A DNA stretch of 17,976 nt from Erysipelotrichaceae bacterium UBA3379 (GCA_002359025.1 DEPZ01000024.1:1-17976), one strand, 5' to 3'; positions 1 to 8,240 are shown, counted from the first letter of the stretch. The notes: generated by a model from the sequence alone, not told the origin. Numbers and translations are program-made.

Positions 1-10
1 TTTTATTTGA

Positions 11-388
11 CGCTTACATTGTAAATCACCATATTCATGCTTTATAACATTTAACTTATTATTTTCAATTAATTACATATTAGCTTATTCTATTTCTCAA
101 GAAATATTAATGCTTATAGGTATTATTCTTATATTAATATCTCTTATCTTACATCATAAGGAAAATAGTCGTTTTAAAGCATCATTATATATAATTGTTT
201 TACTATTTCTTATTATTGATTATTTCAATATCTTATCTCCAATATATATGTATTCTGCACTTATCCTATCCTCTTTACTATTTTTGTTTAATAGTGTTGT
301 TATATATTTTAAAAATACTCTTCTTACGAAAGAATACTGCCGTTCACGAAGTATAACACAAAATATCAAAACATTTGATAAACTTTAA
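11..388 (+). pseudogene. Membrane-protein remnant, start missing
   Basis: The reading frame is open from base 11, just after an in-frame TGA at 8-10, to the TAA ending at 388. The first ATG is at 110 but has no Shine-Dalgarno sequence in front of it. The codons before it (11-109) already read as plausible hydrophobic protein, with a stretch such as ITFNLLFSINYILAYSI. This suggests the C-terminal part of a longer polytopic membrane protein whose upstream part is frameshifted or interrupted, rather than an intact 92-residue gene. Three to four hydrophobic helices are visible, followed by a short basic tail. It lies directly upstream of the secreted-peptide gene, so an immunity or accessory role is possible but unproven. 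I do not recognise the family. It could still be an intact small gene starting at 110. Confidence 0.4.
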
Positions 389-408
389 TTATGAAATAAG
401 ATATTTTA

Positions 409-441
409 TTGACATGTCAAAATATAAAAATGAATTGTAAA
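409..441 (+). promoter_or_regulatory. Possible promoter of the secreted-peptide gene
   Basis: A perfect -35 hexamer TTGACA lies at 409-414 in the gap between the membrane remnant and the peptide gene. The -10 is weak: TGAATT at 431-436 (spacing 16) or TGTAAA at 436-441 (spacing 21). The -35 is embedded in a perfect 10-bp palindrome, TGACATGTCA (410-419), which could be an operator. Only the -35 is convincing. Confidence 0.35.
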
Positions 442-477
442 CTTATTTCAAATTTTAAAAATTGGGAGAAATATAAA

Positions 478-896
478 ATGTTAAAGAAAAATGTTTACAA
501 ATTACTAAAAGTAACATCTGTTGCTTTAATGATATTAAGTGTTTTTGGCGTGAGTAATGTATCAGCAGCTACTATCAGTAAAACACTTAAAGGCGGGCAT
601 TCAACAACTCAAGTTTCTGTTACAACAAAATATTATACACATGAAGTTAATATCGTTGGGATGTTGGTAACCCAATTATTATAGGATCTTCTGGAAAAGG
701 AGGAGGAGCCTCTAAAAATGGAGCGCCTTCTACATCAAAAAATGGAAACAATTATAAATGTTCACAAATTGTTTCTATTAGTGCAACTGATTATAATTAC
801 ATTACTACAAGTGGAAAACGTAAATTCCAATGGGTTATGAACGGGACTACAAATAAATGGGTAAGCAATGAATGTAAAGTAACAACAGTAAAATAG
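478..896 (+). pseudogene. Frameshifted secreted bacteriocin-like peptide precursor
   Basis: The start is ATG 478 with GGGAG at 464-468. The first frame gives a basic N-terminus (MLKKNVYKLLK), a hydrophobic core and an AXA-type signal peptidase I site (VSA|A near residues 28-31), then about 37 mature residues before a TAG at 682-684. Another frame continues from about 657 to the TAG at 894-896 and reads as sensible protein: a Gly/Ser-rich linker and a tail with two cysteines. Adding one G to the GGG run at 658-660 restores a single 139-residue precursor with the junction NIVGDVGNPIIIG. It would have a roughly 109-residue mature part with Cys95 and Cys133, a possible disulfide. The next genes encode MacB-like ABC transporters, as in lactococcin-972-type bacteriocin loci, but the mature sequence lacks features I recognise from that family. 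A bacteriocin-like role is inferred from context only. The frameshift may be real decay or a sequencing error. Confidence 0.6.
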
Positions 897-912
897 AATG
901 TTTATAATGTGG

Positions 913-947
913 GCTGATAACTATGTTTTATAGGTTGTCAGCTTTTT
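913..947 (+). terminator. Intrinsic terminator/attenuator between peptide and transporter genes
   Basis: The stem GCTGATAAC (913-921) pairs with GTTGTCAGC (934-942) through nine pairs including one G-U, and is followed by TTTTT (943-947). It sits 17 bases after the peptide stop and 18 bases before the transporter start. No convincing separate promoter lies between it and the transporter gene, so partial read-through would make much peptide mRNA and little transporter mRNA. Confidence 0.75.
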
Positions 948-965
948 AACAGGAGAGTGAAGAGA

Positions 966-2771
966 GTGATCAGAATCAGAAATATACACATTCAGTATGA
1001 TAAAGTTATATTGGATAGTGAATCTATAGATATTTTAGTAGGAAAGATAACACTTCTTAAAGGAAAGAGCGGAATAGGGAAGACAGCGTTATTGTATAGA
1101 GTAGGGTTAATGAGTGATGATGAATCATTTTATTATGAATATAATGGAAAAGAGATAAAGACCAAAAAGGAAAGATATGAATTTAGAAAGAACAACATAT
1201 CTTTTGTATTACAGGATATAGATTTTCTTCCACATTTATCTGTCTATCAAACAATAGAATATTTTGCTAAAATGTATCAAAAGCAATTGACGAAAGAATA
1301 TATTCAAAAATTACTTTTACAAGTTCGATTAGATATTGATCTTAATCAAAATATTATGACACTTTCATTAGGGGAAAAACAGAGACTATCTCTTGTTTGT
1401 TCATTAATAAAAGAACCTACTTTTCTCATTCTAGATGAACCAACAGCCTCATTAGACCAAGAAAATGAAAAAATCATATTAGATATATTGGATGAATTAT
1501 CTAAAAAAGGAATAACTATATTGATAGCTTCTCATAGTGAAATTGTAGAACATTATGCACAATGTATCTATGTTATTGAAGACACACATTTGATTAAAGT
1601 AAAAGATGATTTTCAAGAAGAATTAGTAAATGTAAATCATCACAATAAGATACAAAGAAACTTTTTAAAGAATTATGTTTTCAATTATATAAAGCATTAT
1701 CGTTTTCTTTATTCATTTTTAGTTATGATATTAACATTATCTTTGCTTTCAATGAATGTATTTAATATCTTTTTAGAATACTCCAAAGAAAATAGTATAA
1801 AGATACTAGAAGGACAGTTTAATAACAAGCTCGTTATTACGCAAGATGAAGAGAATATGTTTTTGAATCAAGACTATACAACATATATGTCTTCATGTTC
1901 TATTCAAAACGCTTATCCACTATACCAAATGTCAGTATCATATAATGAACAAGATATCTCTATTGTTCCCTATTTTGAAAATGATCACTTTGATAGACAA
2001 CTTGCTAGTAGTTTTGACGATGATAAAGATGGCATATATATGGATAGTACAACATATTATCAGTATAAAGAATCTCAAACACATGATATGGAAATAATAG
2101 TACAAGATCAAGGACAAGAGTATATCGTATCACAAACATTCAAAATCAATGGCGTTTTACAGGATTCATATCAACAACATTATACAACTGAATCACAAAG
2201 ATTTATCTTTATGCCTTATCATATGATGACAGATATATATGAAAAACTTGATGCTTCACATCAATATGTAGGTTATGTTGTTTTATACGATAGTTTTCAA
2301 GCACTAGAAGAGGGATATAAAGATTTACAAAATCAAGGGTATCATATCAATGATAGTTTTACAGATATCAATTCACTAAATGGATTGACTGACTACTATA
2401 TTCAGCTACAGATTATAGTTTCTTCTATTATATTATTCATGACACTTATTATTGATATTATATTAATGTCACATATTCATAAACAAACAAGAAAAGAGAA
2501 TATGGTACTTCGACTAACTGGATTATCAAATTCACAGATTATGTATATATCTTTATATGAGTATTTGATAGAAATGATAATTTCAGTATCAATTGCTTCT
2601 GTAGTATCTATAATCATTTCAATTGTTTCATCGAAGCTTAATATACAAACTATTATAATTATCAATGTTATATATTTTATTATTTTGTTATTGGAAAGAA
2701 TATTTTTAATCTATAGAGAGTTAACCAAATATACAATTGAAAAGGTTCTAAGAGAAAGCGAGGGAAAATAG
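966..2771 (+). CDS. Fused ABC ATPase-permease, MacB/FtsX-like, first of a pair
   Basis: The preferred start is GTG 966, because AGGAGAG (951-957) lies eight bases upstream. A GTG at 957 in the same frame would overlap that site. This gives 601 residues. The ATPase domain comes first: Walker A GKSGIGKT (about 33-40), Q-loop Q83, signature LSLGE (133-137, with Leu replacing the usual first Gly), Walker B FLILDE ending at E158, D-loop SLD and switch His190. A four-helix permease follows, with TM1 at about 245-269, an external domain of about 210 residues, then TM2-4 at about 481-503, 532-555 and 560-583. This is the MacB/FtsX (type VII) topology, whose members perform mechanotransmission across the envelope rather than classical transport. 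The stop is one base before the next gene, so the two are translationally linked. The substrate is probably the upstream secreted peptide or a self-protection function, by inference. Confidence 0.87.
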   Translation: MIRIRNIHIQYDKVILDSESIDILVGKITLLKGKSGIGKTALLYRVGLMSDDESFYYEYNGKEIKTKKERYEFRKNNISFVLQDIDFLPHLSVYQTIEYFAKMYQKQLTKEYIQKLLLQVRLDIDLNQNIMTLSLGEKQRLSLVCSLIKEPTFLILDEPTASLDQENEKIILDILDELSKKGITILIASHSEIVEHYAQCIYVIEDTHLIKVKDDFQEELVNVNHHNKIQRNFLKNYVFNYIKHYRFLYSFLVMILTLSLLSMNVFNIFLEYSKENSIKILEGQFNNKLVITQDEENMFLNQDYTTYMSSCSIQNAYPLYQMSVSYNEQDISIVPYFENDHFDRQLASSFDDDKDGIYMDSTTYYQYKESQTHDMEIIVQDQGQEYIVSQTFKINGVLQDSYQQHYTTESQRFIFMPYHMMTDIYEKLDASHQYVGYVVLYDSFQALEEGYKDLQNQGYHINDSFTDINSLNGLTDYYIQLQIIVSSIILFMTLIIDIILMSHIHKQTRKENMVLRLTGLSNSQIMYISLYEYLIEMIISVSIASVVSIIISIVSSKLNIQTIIIINVIYFIILLLERIFLIYRELTKYTIEKVLRESEGK

Positions 2772-2772
2772 A

Positions 2773-4872
2773 ATGCTGAATATAGAACATCTATCAATTA
2801 GATTTCATGATAAGATCATCTTTGAAGATGCTTCTTTTCAAGCATCGCAAGGAAACCTAACAGTTATTCAAGGAAGGAGCGGTATAGGAAAATCTACATT
2901 TCTAAAGGCTCTTGCCTTTCATTATCCCTGTGTCTATAAATATAATGATGTGAGTCTTTTTGATATGAGTGATGATATCAAACAGAGTTTTATCTATGAG
3001 AAGCTAAGTGTTGTTGAACAGATTCCAATGTTTCTAGAAAGCATGAAAGTCATTGAACATATTCAACAGTTCGAAAATATTGGATATAAAAGAAATAAGG
3101 AGATTGAAAAATCACTGGATATTCATGCAATGGAATCAAAGCTGCCAAGAAATCTTTCAGGTGGAGAAAGGTTAAGAGTGGCATTGTATCTTGCCATGAT
3201 GAAACAGCCAGAGATTCTTATACTGGATGAACCTACAGCATCACTAGATGTAGCATACAGCAAAGTTGTTATAGAGTTGCTGAAAGAATATGCAAATCAC
3301 GGACATATTGTCATTGTCGCTTCACATGATAAGAAGGTTATAGAAAGTGGAGATGTTGTATATTCAATTCAAAACAGAAAGCTGATTTCAAATCGCAAGA
3401 TAGAAGAAAATAAAGAGACTCCTCTGCACATAACCAAGAACAATAAGTCATATAAGAAATTTAAAGTACATCATGGATATAAGGGATTTAGGATAGCTAT
3501 GCTTTGTCTGGTCAGTCTAACGCTTATAACATTAATATATTCATCACATATCTACATGATGTTTCATGAAGACTATCAAAAACAGTTGGATAATATGTCT
3601 TCATTGGAATTACTTGTTTATAAAGAAAAGTATAAAAATGATTATTATACATATGAAGGTTTTGAATATCCTTTTTCAATGTATGAAATAAATCAAATAA
3701 GCAACATTTCACATATTAAATCTATAAATATGCATGTAGACTTAAATATTATGAATAATACAATTTATGATGAATATCAAGATTCAATTAATACTGAAAA
3801 TATGGCATATGTATCTTTATTAGATAAAAATAAAACACTAGTAGAGAAACATAAATTAGAGAATCTTTCATTTCATAGTTATACAAATACAAATATCAAA
3901 CATAAATTATCCCAAGAGTTTCAAGGCACTGGAATTATTATTTCACATTTTTTATACAAGCAATTATTAAATCAAGCGAATACTTCACAACTTATTCAAC
4001 CTTCATTAACATTTTCTCTAATGATTCCTAAATATAATGCTACAAATATTTCTGGAATGATTATTAGTCAGGATCCATACATAGAAGTAAAAGTGAATCA
4101 TGTCAATTCATATATATGTCAAGTGACTTTACCAATAAGAGGAGTGTTAAAAGAAAGTGAATCTATTTTAGGAGTTTCCTCTACAGGTTATGATATTTTT
4201 TTAGAGAATGAAGATTATAAAGAATATATAAGTAGTGAATATCCAAGCGAAGAAAGAATAGCTTTGGGAATAGTTGCAGGAATTGATTATAAAGTATTTT
4301 ATAATCAATTGCCTGAACATTACGAGAATTATAAAATAGATCATCAATTTACAGAAACTCCATGGATGCCCAATAGTCTTTCTGTACAGGTTGATAGTGC
4401 ATCAAACATAACAAATGTTGTCAATGATATAGAGAAGTTAGGTTTTAAAGTTGTTAGTGGCTATACAGATAGTCAGGCACTATCCATATTAAACGATGAT
4501 AATGAAAATATACTCCTATCATTCTTTATATCGGTTGTCGTCATTATATATGCCTTTTATATATATTTAAAATATCTTGTAATAAAAGAAGAGAAAGACA
4601 TGAAAAGATATCTTGCATCAGTAGGATTTAATCAAAAACAGAGACAGCATATTATACAAAAGACATACATCAAGAATTTTATTGGACTATTTATATGTAC
4701 ATCCTTGATTCTATATCTACTCATAGAGATTATGGTAAAAATACAAATAATACCATTGATTATTCCACCTAGAATAGAATATTTCTTATTTATATTTGTA
4801 ATGTCATTTATATTAGAAGTTATACTTCCCCTTTTCATACAATCTATTAAAAACAAAAGCATGAATCTTTAA
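2773..4872 (+). CDS. Fused ABC ATPase-permease, MacB/FtsX-like, second of a pair
   Basis: ATG 2773 follows GAGGG (2760-2764), which lies inside the end of the preceding gene. The protein has 699 residues. The N-terminal ATPase has Walker A GRSGIGKS (34-41), Q83, a canonical LSGGE signature (128-132), Walker B LILDE ending at E153 and switch His185. A basic linker leads to TM1 (about 239-264), an external domain of about 310 residues, and TM2-4 (about 578-601, 636-657 and 669-690). It shares the architecture of its neighbour but has a larger external domain and diverged sequence, so the two probably form a heterodimer with 2 ATPases and 8 helices. MacB-type proteins normally dimerise this way. 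It is likely part of a bacteriocin export or immunity device. The exact substrate cannot be read from the sequence. Confidence 0.87.
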   Translation: MLNIEHLSIRFHDKIIFEDASFQASQGNLTVIQGRSGIGKSTFLKALAFHYPCVYKYNDVSLFDMSDDIKQSFIYEKLSVVEQIPMFLESMKVIEHIQQFENIGYKRNKEIEKSLDIHAMESKLPRNLSGGERLRVALYLAMMKQPEILILDEPTASLDVAYSKVVIELLKEYANHGHIVIVASHDKKVIESGDVVYSIQNRKLISNRKIEENKETPLHITKNNKSYKKFKVHHGYKGFRIAMLCLVSLTLITLIYSSHIYMMFHEDYQKQLDNMSSLELLVYKEKYKNDYYTYEGFEYPFSMYEINQISNISHIKSINMHVDLNIMNNTIYDEYQDSINTENMAYVSLLDKNKTLVEKHKLENLSFHSYTNTNIKHKLSQEFQGTGIIISHFLYKQLLNQANTSQLIQPSLTFSLMIPKYNATNISGMIISQDPYIEVKVNHVNSYICQVTLPIRGVLKESESILGVSSTGYDIFLENEDYKEYISSEYPSEERIALGIVAGIDYKVFYNQLPEHYENYKIDHQFTETPWMPNSLSVQVDSASNITNVVNDIEKLGFKVVSGYTDSQALSILNDDNENILLSFFISVVVIIYAFYIYLKYLVIKEEKDMKRYLASVGFNQKQRQHIIQKTYIKNFIGLFICTSLILYLLIEIMVKIQIIPLIIPPRIEYFLFIFVMSFILEVILPLFIQSIKNKSMNL

Positions 4873-4884
4873 ACTCATGCTTTT
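4855..4884. terminator. Bidirectional terminator between convergent genes
   Basis: A perfect 10-bp stem AAAAGCATGA (4855-4864) / TCATGCTTTT (4875-4884) has a 10-base loop. U-tracts follow on both strands (TTTTATTT on +, and the complement of AAACAAAA on -). The + gene's TAA (4870-4872) lies in the loop, and the - gene's stop (4883-4885) overlaps the outer stem. Confidence 0.85.
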
Positions 4885-5260
4885 ATTTCTTGATATGAAA
4901 TAATCGTTTGACTCCTCGTGCAATAACTTGAAAGAAGCTTAATGATTTTACTAATCTTTCAGATGCAATATATTTATTAATTGCTCTAAGAGTCGCTTTG
5001 TTATCTCTTGTGGAAAAAGTGAAATTACCATTTTGTTTAGTTACAATTGCAAAACGAGGAATCCATTTTCCTTTAAACATGACTGATGCCATAACGTAAT
5101 CTACTTCTTCCCATGGAATTTGTATATAATCTCTTATATTTCTTTCATTATAGAACTCAAATGCTTTATCTCCTACCATAGCTTTTCCATAGTTTGCCAT
5201 ACCTAGATAGGATGTAGCTTTTATTGTGAGATCTACCTTAGTATTTAATGACTGTACCAT
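4883..5260 (-). CDS. DUF956 family protein of mannose PTS operon
   Basis: This 125-residue soluble protein has no signal peptide or membrane helix. It resembles the DUF956 family (sometimes called ManO), which is found almost only beside mannose-class PTS genes. Supporting features are its length, the early KATSYLGMANYGK segment, the central IPWEEVDYVMASV stretch and the FSTRDNK segment before the basic C-terminus. ATG 5260 is preceded by GGAGG (reverse complement of about 5266-5270), spacing about 6. It is the last gene of the EIIAB-EIIC-EIID operon, separated from EIID by a hairpin terminator, so its expression is probably lower than that of the transporter. The biochemical role is not firmly established; regulation or modulation of PTS activity has been proposed for the family. 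Confidence 0.85.
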   Translation of the reverse strand: MVQSLNTKVDLTIKATSYLGMANYGKAMVGDKAFEFYNERNIRDYIQIPWEEVDYVMASVMFKGKWIPRFAIVTKQNGNFTFSTRDNKATLRAINKYIASERLVKSLSFFQVIARGVKRLFHIKK

Positions 5261-5280
5261 TTATTTCCTCCAATATTGGT

Positions 5281-5309
5281 AAAAAAAGCTCAGTAAATTC
5301 TGAGCTTTT
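5281..5309 (-). terminator. Intra-operon terminator/attenuator between EIID and DUF956 genes
   Basis: The stem AAAAGCTCAG (5284-5293) / CTGAGCTTTT (5300-5309) has a six-base loop. On the - strand it is followed by seven U (complement of A 5281-5287). It begins a few bases past the EIID stop and ends about 20 bases before the DUF956 start, so it probably lets only part of the transcription through. Confidence 0.8.
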
Positions 5310-5315
5310 ATTTTA

Positions 5316-6233
5316 TTACATCAATCCGATACAACGAGATACAATACCTACGATGAATAATGCAACGATAATAACGATTGGTGATACTTTTTTCTTAAGT
5401 AACCAACAACATAATAATGTTAATAATAATGCTGCAAGTCCAGGAATTAATTGATCTAAGTTTTGTTGTAATGTTGTTACTTTAATTTGATCTAATCCTG
5501 TTGCACCTAATTGACTATATTGAGTCAATGCTTGTCTAATTCCTTCTGTACCTTCTGGTAATGCTTTCCAATCAATATAAGCACCTGCAGATTGTGTAAC
5601 TTTAGATACAACTGGTGTAAATGAAATAGTTACCCAACGTTGAACCAATGCCCCAATGATGAACATACCTAAAAGTGAAGCACCTTGAGTGATTTTTCCT
5701 AATAATCCACCTGATAAGTCTTGAGCAATTGATGTCCCAACTTTATATCCAAATTCTTGAGTATACCAAATAAATGCAATACGAATAATATTCCATGCAA
5801 AGAAGAATAATAATGGACCAACAATATTTCCACTTAATGCAAGTGAAGCACCTAAAGCTCCTAAAATTGGTCTTAAAGTAAACCAGAAGACTGGGTCTCC
5901 GACACCAGCTAAAGGTCCCATCATACCAACTTTAACCCCTTGGATAGCTTGGTCATTAACTTCTGCACCATTTGCACGTTCTTCTTCTAATGCTAATGTA
6001 ACCCCCATAACTGGAGCTGATACATATGGATGTGTGTTATAGAATTCCATATGTCTTTTTAATGCAGCTATTTGATCTTCCTTATTAGGATATAACTTTT
6101 TAATAGCTGGGATGATTGAATAACACCAACCACCATTTTGCATACGTTCATAGTTCCAAGAACCTTGAAGGAACTGATGACGCCAAGCTACTGATAAACG
6201 ATCTTTTTTAGATAATTTAATTTTTTCTGCCAT
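5316..6233 (-). CDS. manZ: Mannose-family PTS EIID component
   Basis: This is the EIID membrane subunit of a mannose/fructose/sorbose-class PTS, which with EIIC forms the sugar channel that brings in and phosphorylates the substrate. The start is ATG 6233, giving MAEKIKLSKKDRL and 305 residues, because AAGGAGG (complement of 6242-6248) sits eight bases upstream. A longer TTG-initiated version would place its start over that site. Family features are the N-terminal RHQFLQGSWNYERMQNGGW segment, the loop KVGMMGPLAGVGDP, the long middle region, and hydrophobic helices with a C-terminal membrane anchor (about the last 45 residues). The EIIC stop lies 20 bases upstream. The substrate among mannose, glucose, fructose or amino sugars cannot be decided from sequence. 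Confidence 0.95.
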   Translation of the reverse strand: MAEKIKLSKKDRLSVAWRHQFLQGSWNYERMQNGGWCYSIIPAIKKLYPNKEDQIAALKRHMEFYNTHPYVSAPVMGVTLALEEERANGAEVNDQAIQGVKVGMMGPLAGVGDPVFWFTLRPILGALGASLALSGNIVGPLLFFFAWNIIRIAFIWYTQEFGYKVGTSIAQDLSGGLLGKITQGASLLGMFIIGALVQRWVTISFTPVVSKVTQSAGAYIDWKALPEGTEGIRQALTQYSQLGATGLDQIKVTTLQQNLDQLIPGLAALLLTLLCCWLLKKKVSPIVIIVALFIVGIVSRCIGLM

Positions 6234-6253
6234 TTTCTTTTCCTCCTTCAAGA

Positions 6254-7069
6254 TTAATAATCATTCAATATATCTCCTAGAGGGTCACCTGAACCACCAG
6301 CTCCTCCTCCATGAGAACCACCGTTTTCTTTTAATCCAAGATAAATTAATGCTAATGCAACACCGATTGCTCCTAATGCAATTAATGTTAATTCACCAAT
6401 AGCAGCTAATACGAAACCTAACGCAAAGAATGGCCATGTTTCTTTAGATGACATCATGTTGATAACCATTGCATACCCTACAGCAGCAACCATTCCACCA
6501 CCAACAGTCATACCACCAGCTAACCATGGAGGCATTTTATTTAATGTATCAGTTACAACTTGTGCTGGTACGAAACATAATGCTGCAGCTGGAATTGCAA
6601 TTCTGATACCTTGTAATAAGATTGCAAGAATTTGCCATGTTTCCATTGCACGAATGTTTCCTTTTTCAGCAGCTGCATCCATGAAGTGTACCATTGGAAT
6701 TGCAAGTGTACGACAAATCATTGTCAAGAATAAACCTGCAACTGAAAGTGGTACTGCTACTGCGATTGAAGTAGAGATAGCTGTTTGTACATCAGTTGAT
6801 CCACCTTCTAATCCAAGTACCATAATAATTGCTGATGCTACTGAAGCAAGTGCAGCATCTGGTGCAATAGCTGCACCTACGTTTGCCCATCCAAGAGCAA
6901 TCATTTGTAATGAACCACCTAGGATAATTCCTTCAGTTAAATGTCCACTTACTAAACCTATTAATGTACATGCCACTAGAGGTTGATGGAATTGGAATTC
7001 ATCAAGTACCCCTTCCATACCTGCTAGCAAGGCAACAATAATAATTAAGATAACTGTAATTATTGACAT
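6254..7069 (-). CDS. manY: Mannose-family PTS EIIC component
   Basis: This 271-residue polytopic membrane protein is the EIIC subunit that provides part of the sugar translocation path. Recognisable features are the N-terminal hydrophobic stretch, the FHQPLVACTLIGLVSG segment, ILGGSLQMIALGWANVGAA, and the typical Gly-rich tail ending in DPLGDILNDY. ATG 7069 is preceded by a GGGGGAAAAGGA purine run. It lies 17 bases downstream of the EIIAB stop and 20 bases upstream of the EIID start, so the three genes form one operon. A long open frame on the opposite strand here is a codon-bias shadow. Confidence 0.96.
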   Translation of the reverse strand: MSIITVILIIIVALLAGMEGVLDEFQFHQPLVACTLIGLVSGHLTEGIILGGSLQMIALGWANVGAAIAPDAALASVASAIIMVLGLEGGSTDVQTAISTSIAVAVPLSVAGLFLTMICRTLAIPMVHFMDAAAEKGNIRAMETWQILAILLQGIRIAIPAAALCFVPAQVVTDTLNKMPPWLAGGMTVGGGMVAAVGYAMVINMMSSKETWPFFALGFVLAAIGELTLIALGAIGVALALIYLGLKENGGSHGGGAGGSGDPLGDILNDY

Positions 7070-7086
7070 ATTCCTTTTCCCCCTGC

Positions 7087-8076
7087 TTAAGCATTTCCTA
7101 AGTCAGCTTTTGCTTTCTTAAGAAGAGTATCGATATTTTCTTTTGAATCACTTGGTACTTTACGTACATCAAAAGTAATTCCTTTTGCTTTAATTTTTTC
7201 AATTGTTTCAACATCATTCATATCCATAGCAATTGCTTTATTAACAACCACTTTACCAATTGAATGTGCCATAGAACCAATATTAATTTCTTTGATATCT
7301 ACTCCACCTTCAATAGCACGAAGTGCATCTTGAGGTGTTTCAAATAAAAGCATAGCTTTTGTATTACCAAAACGTGGATCTTTAGCAACTTGAATCATCT
7401 TATCGATTGGAACAACATTAGCTCTAACACCTGGTGGAGCTGCTTGTTCAATCATTTTCTTACGTAAATCATCATGTGCAACTGAATCAGATACCACTAT
7501 AATACGGTTTGGATTTGTTGTCTTTGTCCAAGTTGTCGCAACTTGTCCATGTAATAAACGTGTATCGACACGAGCCAATACATATTTAATCTTACCATCA
7601 CCAATAACAGTACCTTCAGGAATGGCACCTTGTACAACCTCTTTTGTTTCTTTGGCAGTTTCAGGTTTTTTAGGTTCCAATTCTTCTGGCTTAATTTTTA
7701 CACCCTCTCTAGCAACTTCGCAAATATGAGTTGCAATTTCATGTGCAGTTGTCATAGACATACGAGATGCGTATGCTTCAATCAACATAGGCAAATTCAA
7801 TCCCGTAACAATTGCCCATTTGTCTTCATGACCAGCAATCAATCCATTAGATTGATTGAAAGGAGTCCCTCCCCATAGGTCAACCAAGAAAAGAACTTCA
7901 TCTTGGTTTTCAAAAGTAGCAATTGCTTCTTCAATTTTTGCCTTCAAGTCATCAGGACCTTCACTAGGCATTAAAGTCACTGCTTTAACATCTGGTTGCT
8001 CACCAAAAATCATAGAACCAGATTGCAAAATACCTTTTGCAAATTCCCCATGACTAGCAAGAATAATTCCTACCAT
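7087..8076 (-). CDS. manX: Mannose-family PTS EIIAB fusion
   Basis: This cytoplasmic phosphotransfer protein has 329 residues from ATG 8076, which has GGAGG about nine bases upstream (complement of about 8087-8091). A longer frame to 8163 has no ribosome site. Domain order: EIIA (about 1-130), with the phosphorylated His9 in ILASHGEFAKG and the VDLWGGTPFN loop; a charged linker (about 131-160, EELEPKKPETAKETKE); then EIIB (about 163-329), with active His176 in RVDTRLLHGQVAT. HPr passes phosphate to His9, then to His176, then to the sugar as it enters through EIIC/EIID. The one-polypeptide EIIAB layout is that of E. coli ManX and many Firmicutes. It is the first gene of the operon, behind an approximately 130-base leader. 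Confidence 0.96.
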   Translation of the reverse strand: MVGIILASHGEFAKGILQSGSMIFGEQPDVKAVTLMPSEGPDDLKAKIEEAIATFENQDEVLFLVDLWGGTPFNQSNGLIAGHEDKWAIVTGLNLPMLIEAYASRMSMTTAHEIATHICEVAREGVKIKPEELEPKKPETAKETKEVVQGAIPEGTVIGDGKIKYVLARVDTRLLHGQVATTWTKTTNPNRIIVVSDSVAHDDLRKKMIEQAAPPGVRANVVPIDKMIQVAKDPRFGNTKAMLLFETPQDALRAIEGGVDIKEINIGSMAHSIGKVVVNKAIAMDMNDVETIEKIKAKGITFDVRKVPSDSKENIDTLLKKAKADLGNA

Positions 8077-8211
8077 CTTTTTATTTCCTCCTATCATCAT
8101 TATATAAGTATTATACGTATACGAATAGATATCAAACCTGTACAGTATCTCATAAACTGCCAATAAAACCCGTACTTTTATATCTATAGGTACCCTATAA
8201 TTTCACTAATT

Positions 8212-8240
8212 AGTATATAAAATTTTTTATTAATTTTCAA
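8212..8240 (-). promoter_or_regulatory. SigA-type promoter of the mannose PTS operon
   Basis: On the - strand, TTGAAA (8240-8235), a 17-base spacer and TATACT (8217-8212) form a near-consensus promoter. Transcription would start near 8205, leaving a leader of about 130 bases before the EIIAB start. Confidence 0.7.

Noticed and set aside
655..661. Programmed -1 frameshifting in the secreted-peptide gene.
   Set aside because: GTTGGGA does not match an X XXY YYZ slippery heptamer, and no strong downstream hairpin was seen.
478..896. Assignment of the small secreted peptide to the lactococcin 972 family.
   Set aside because: The signal peptide and ABC context fit, but the mature sequence lacks the aromatic/His pattern I would expect, so only a bacteriocin-like label is used.
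6456..6986. A 176-codon open frame on the + strand opposite the EIIC gene.
   Set aside because: It is an antisense shadow of a strongly coding gene, with no ribosome site or recognisable domain.
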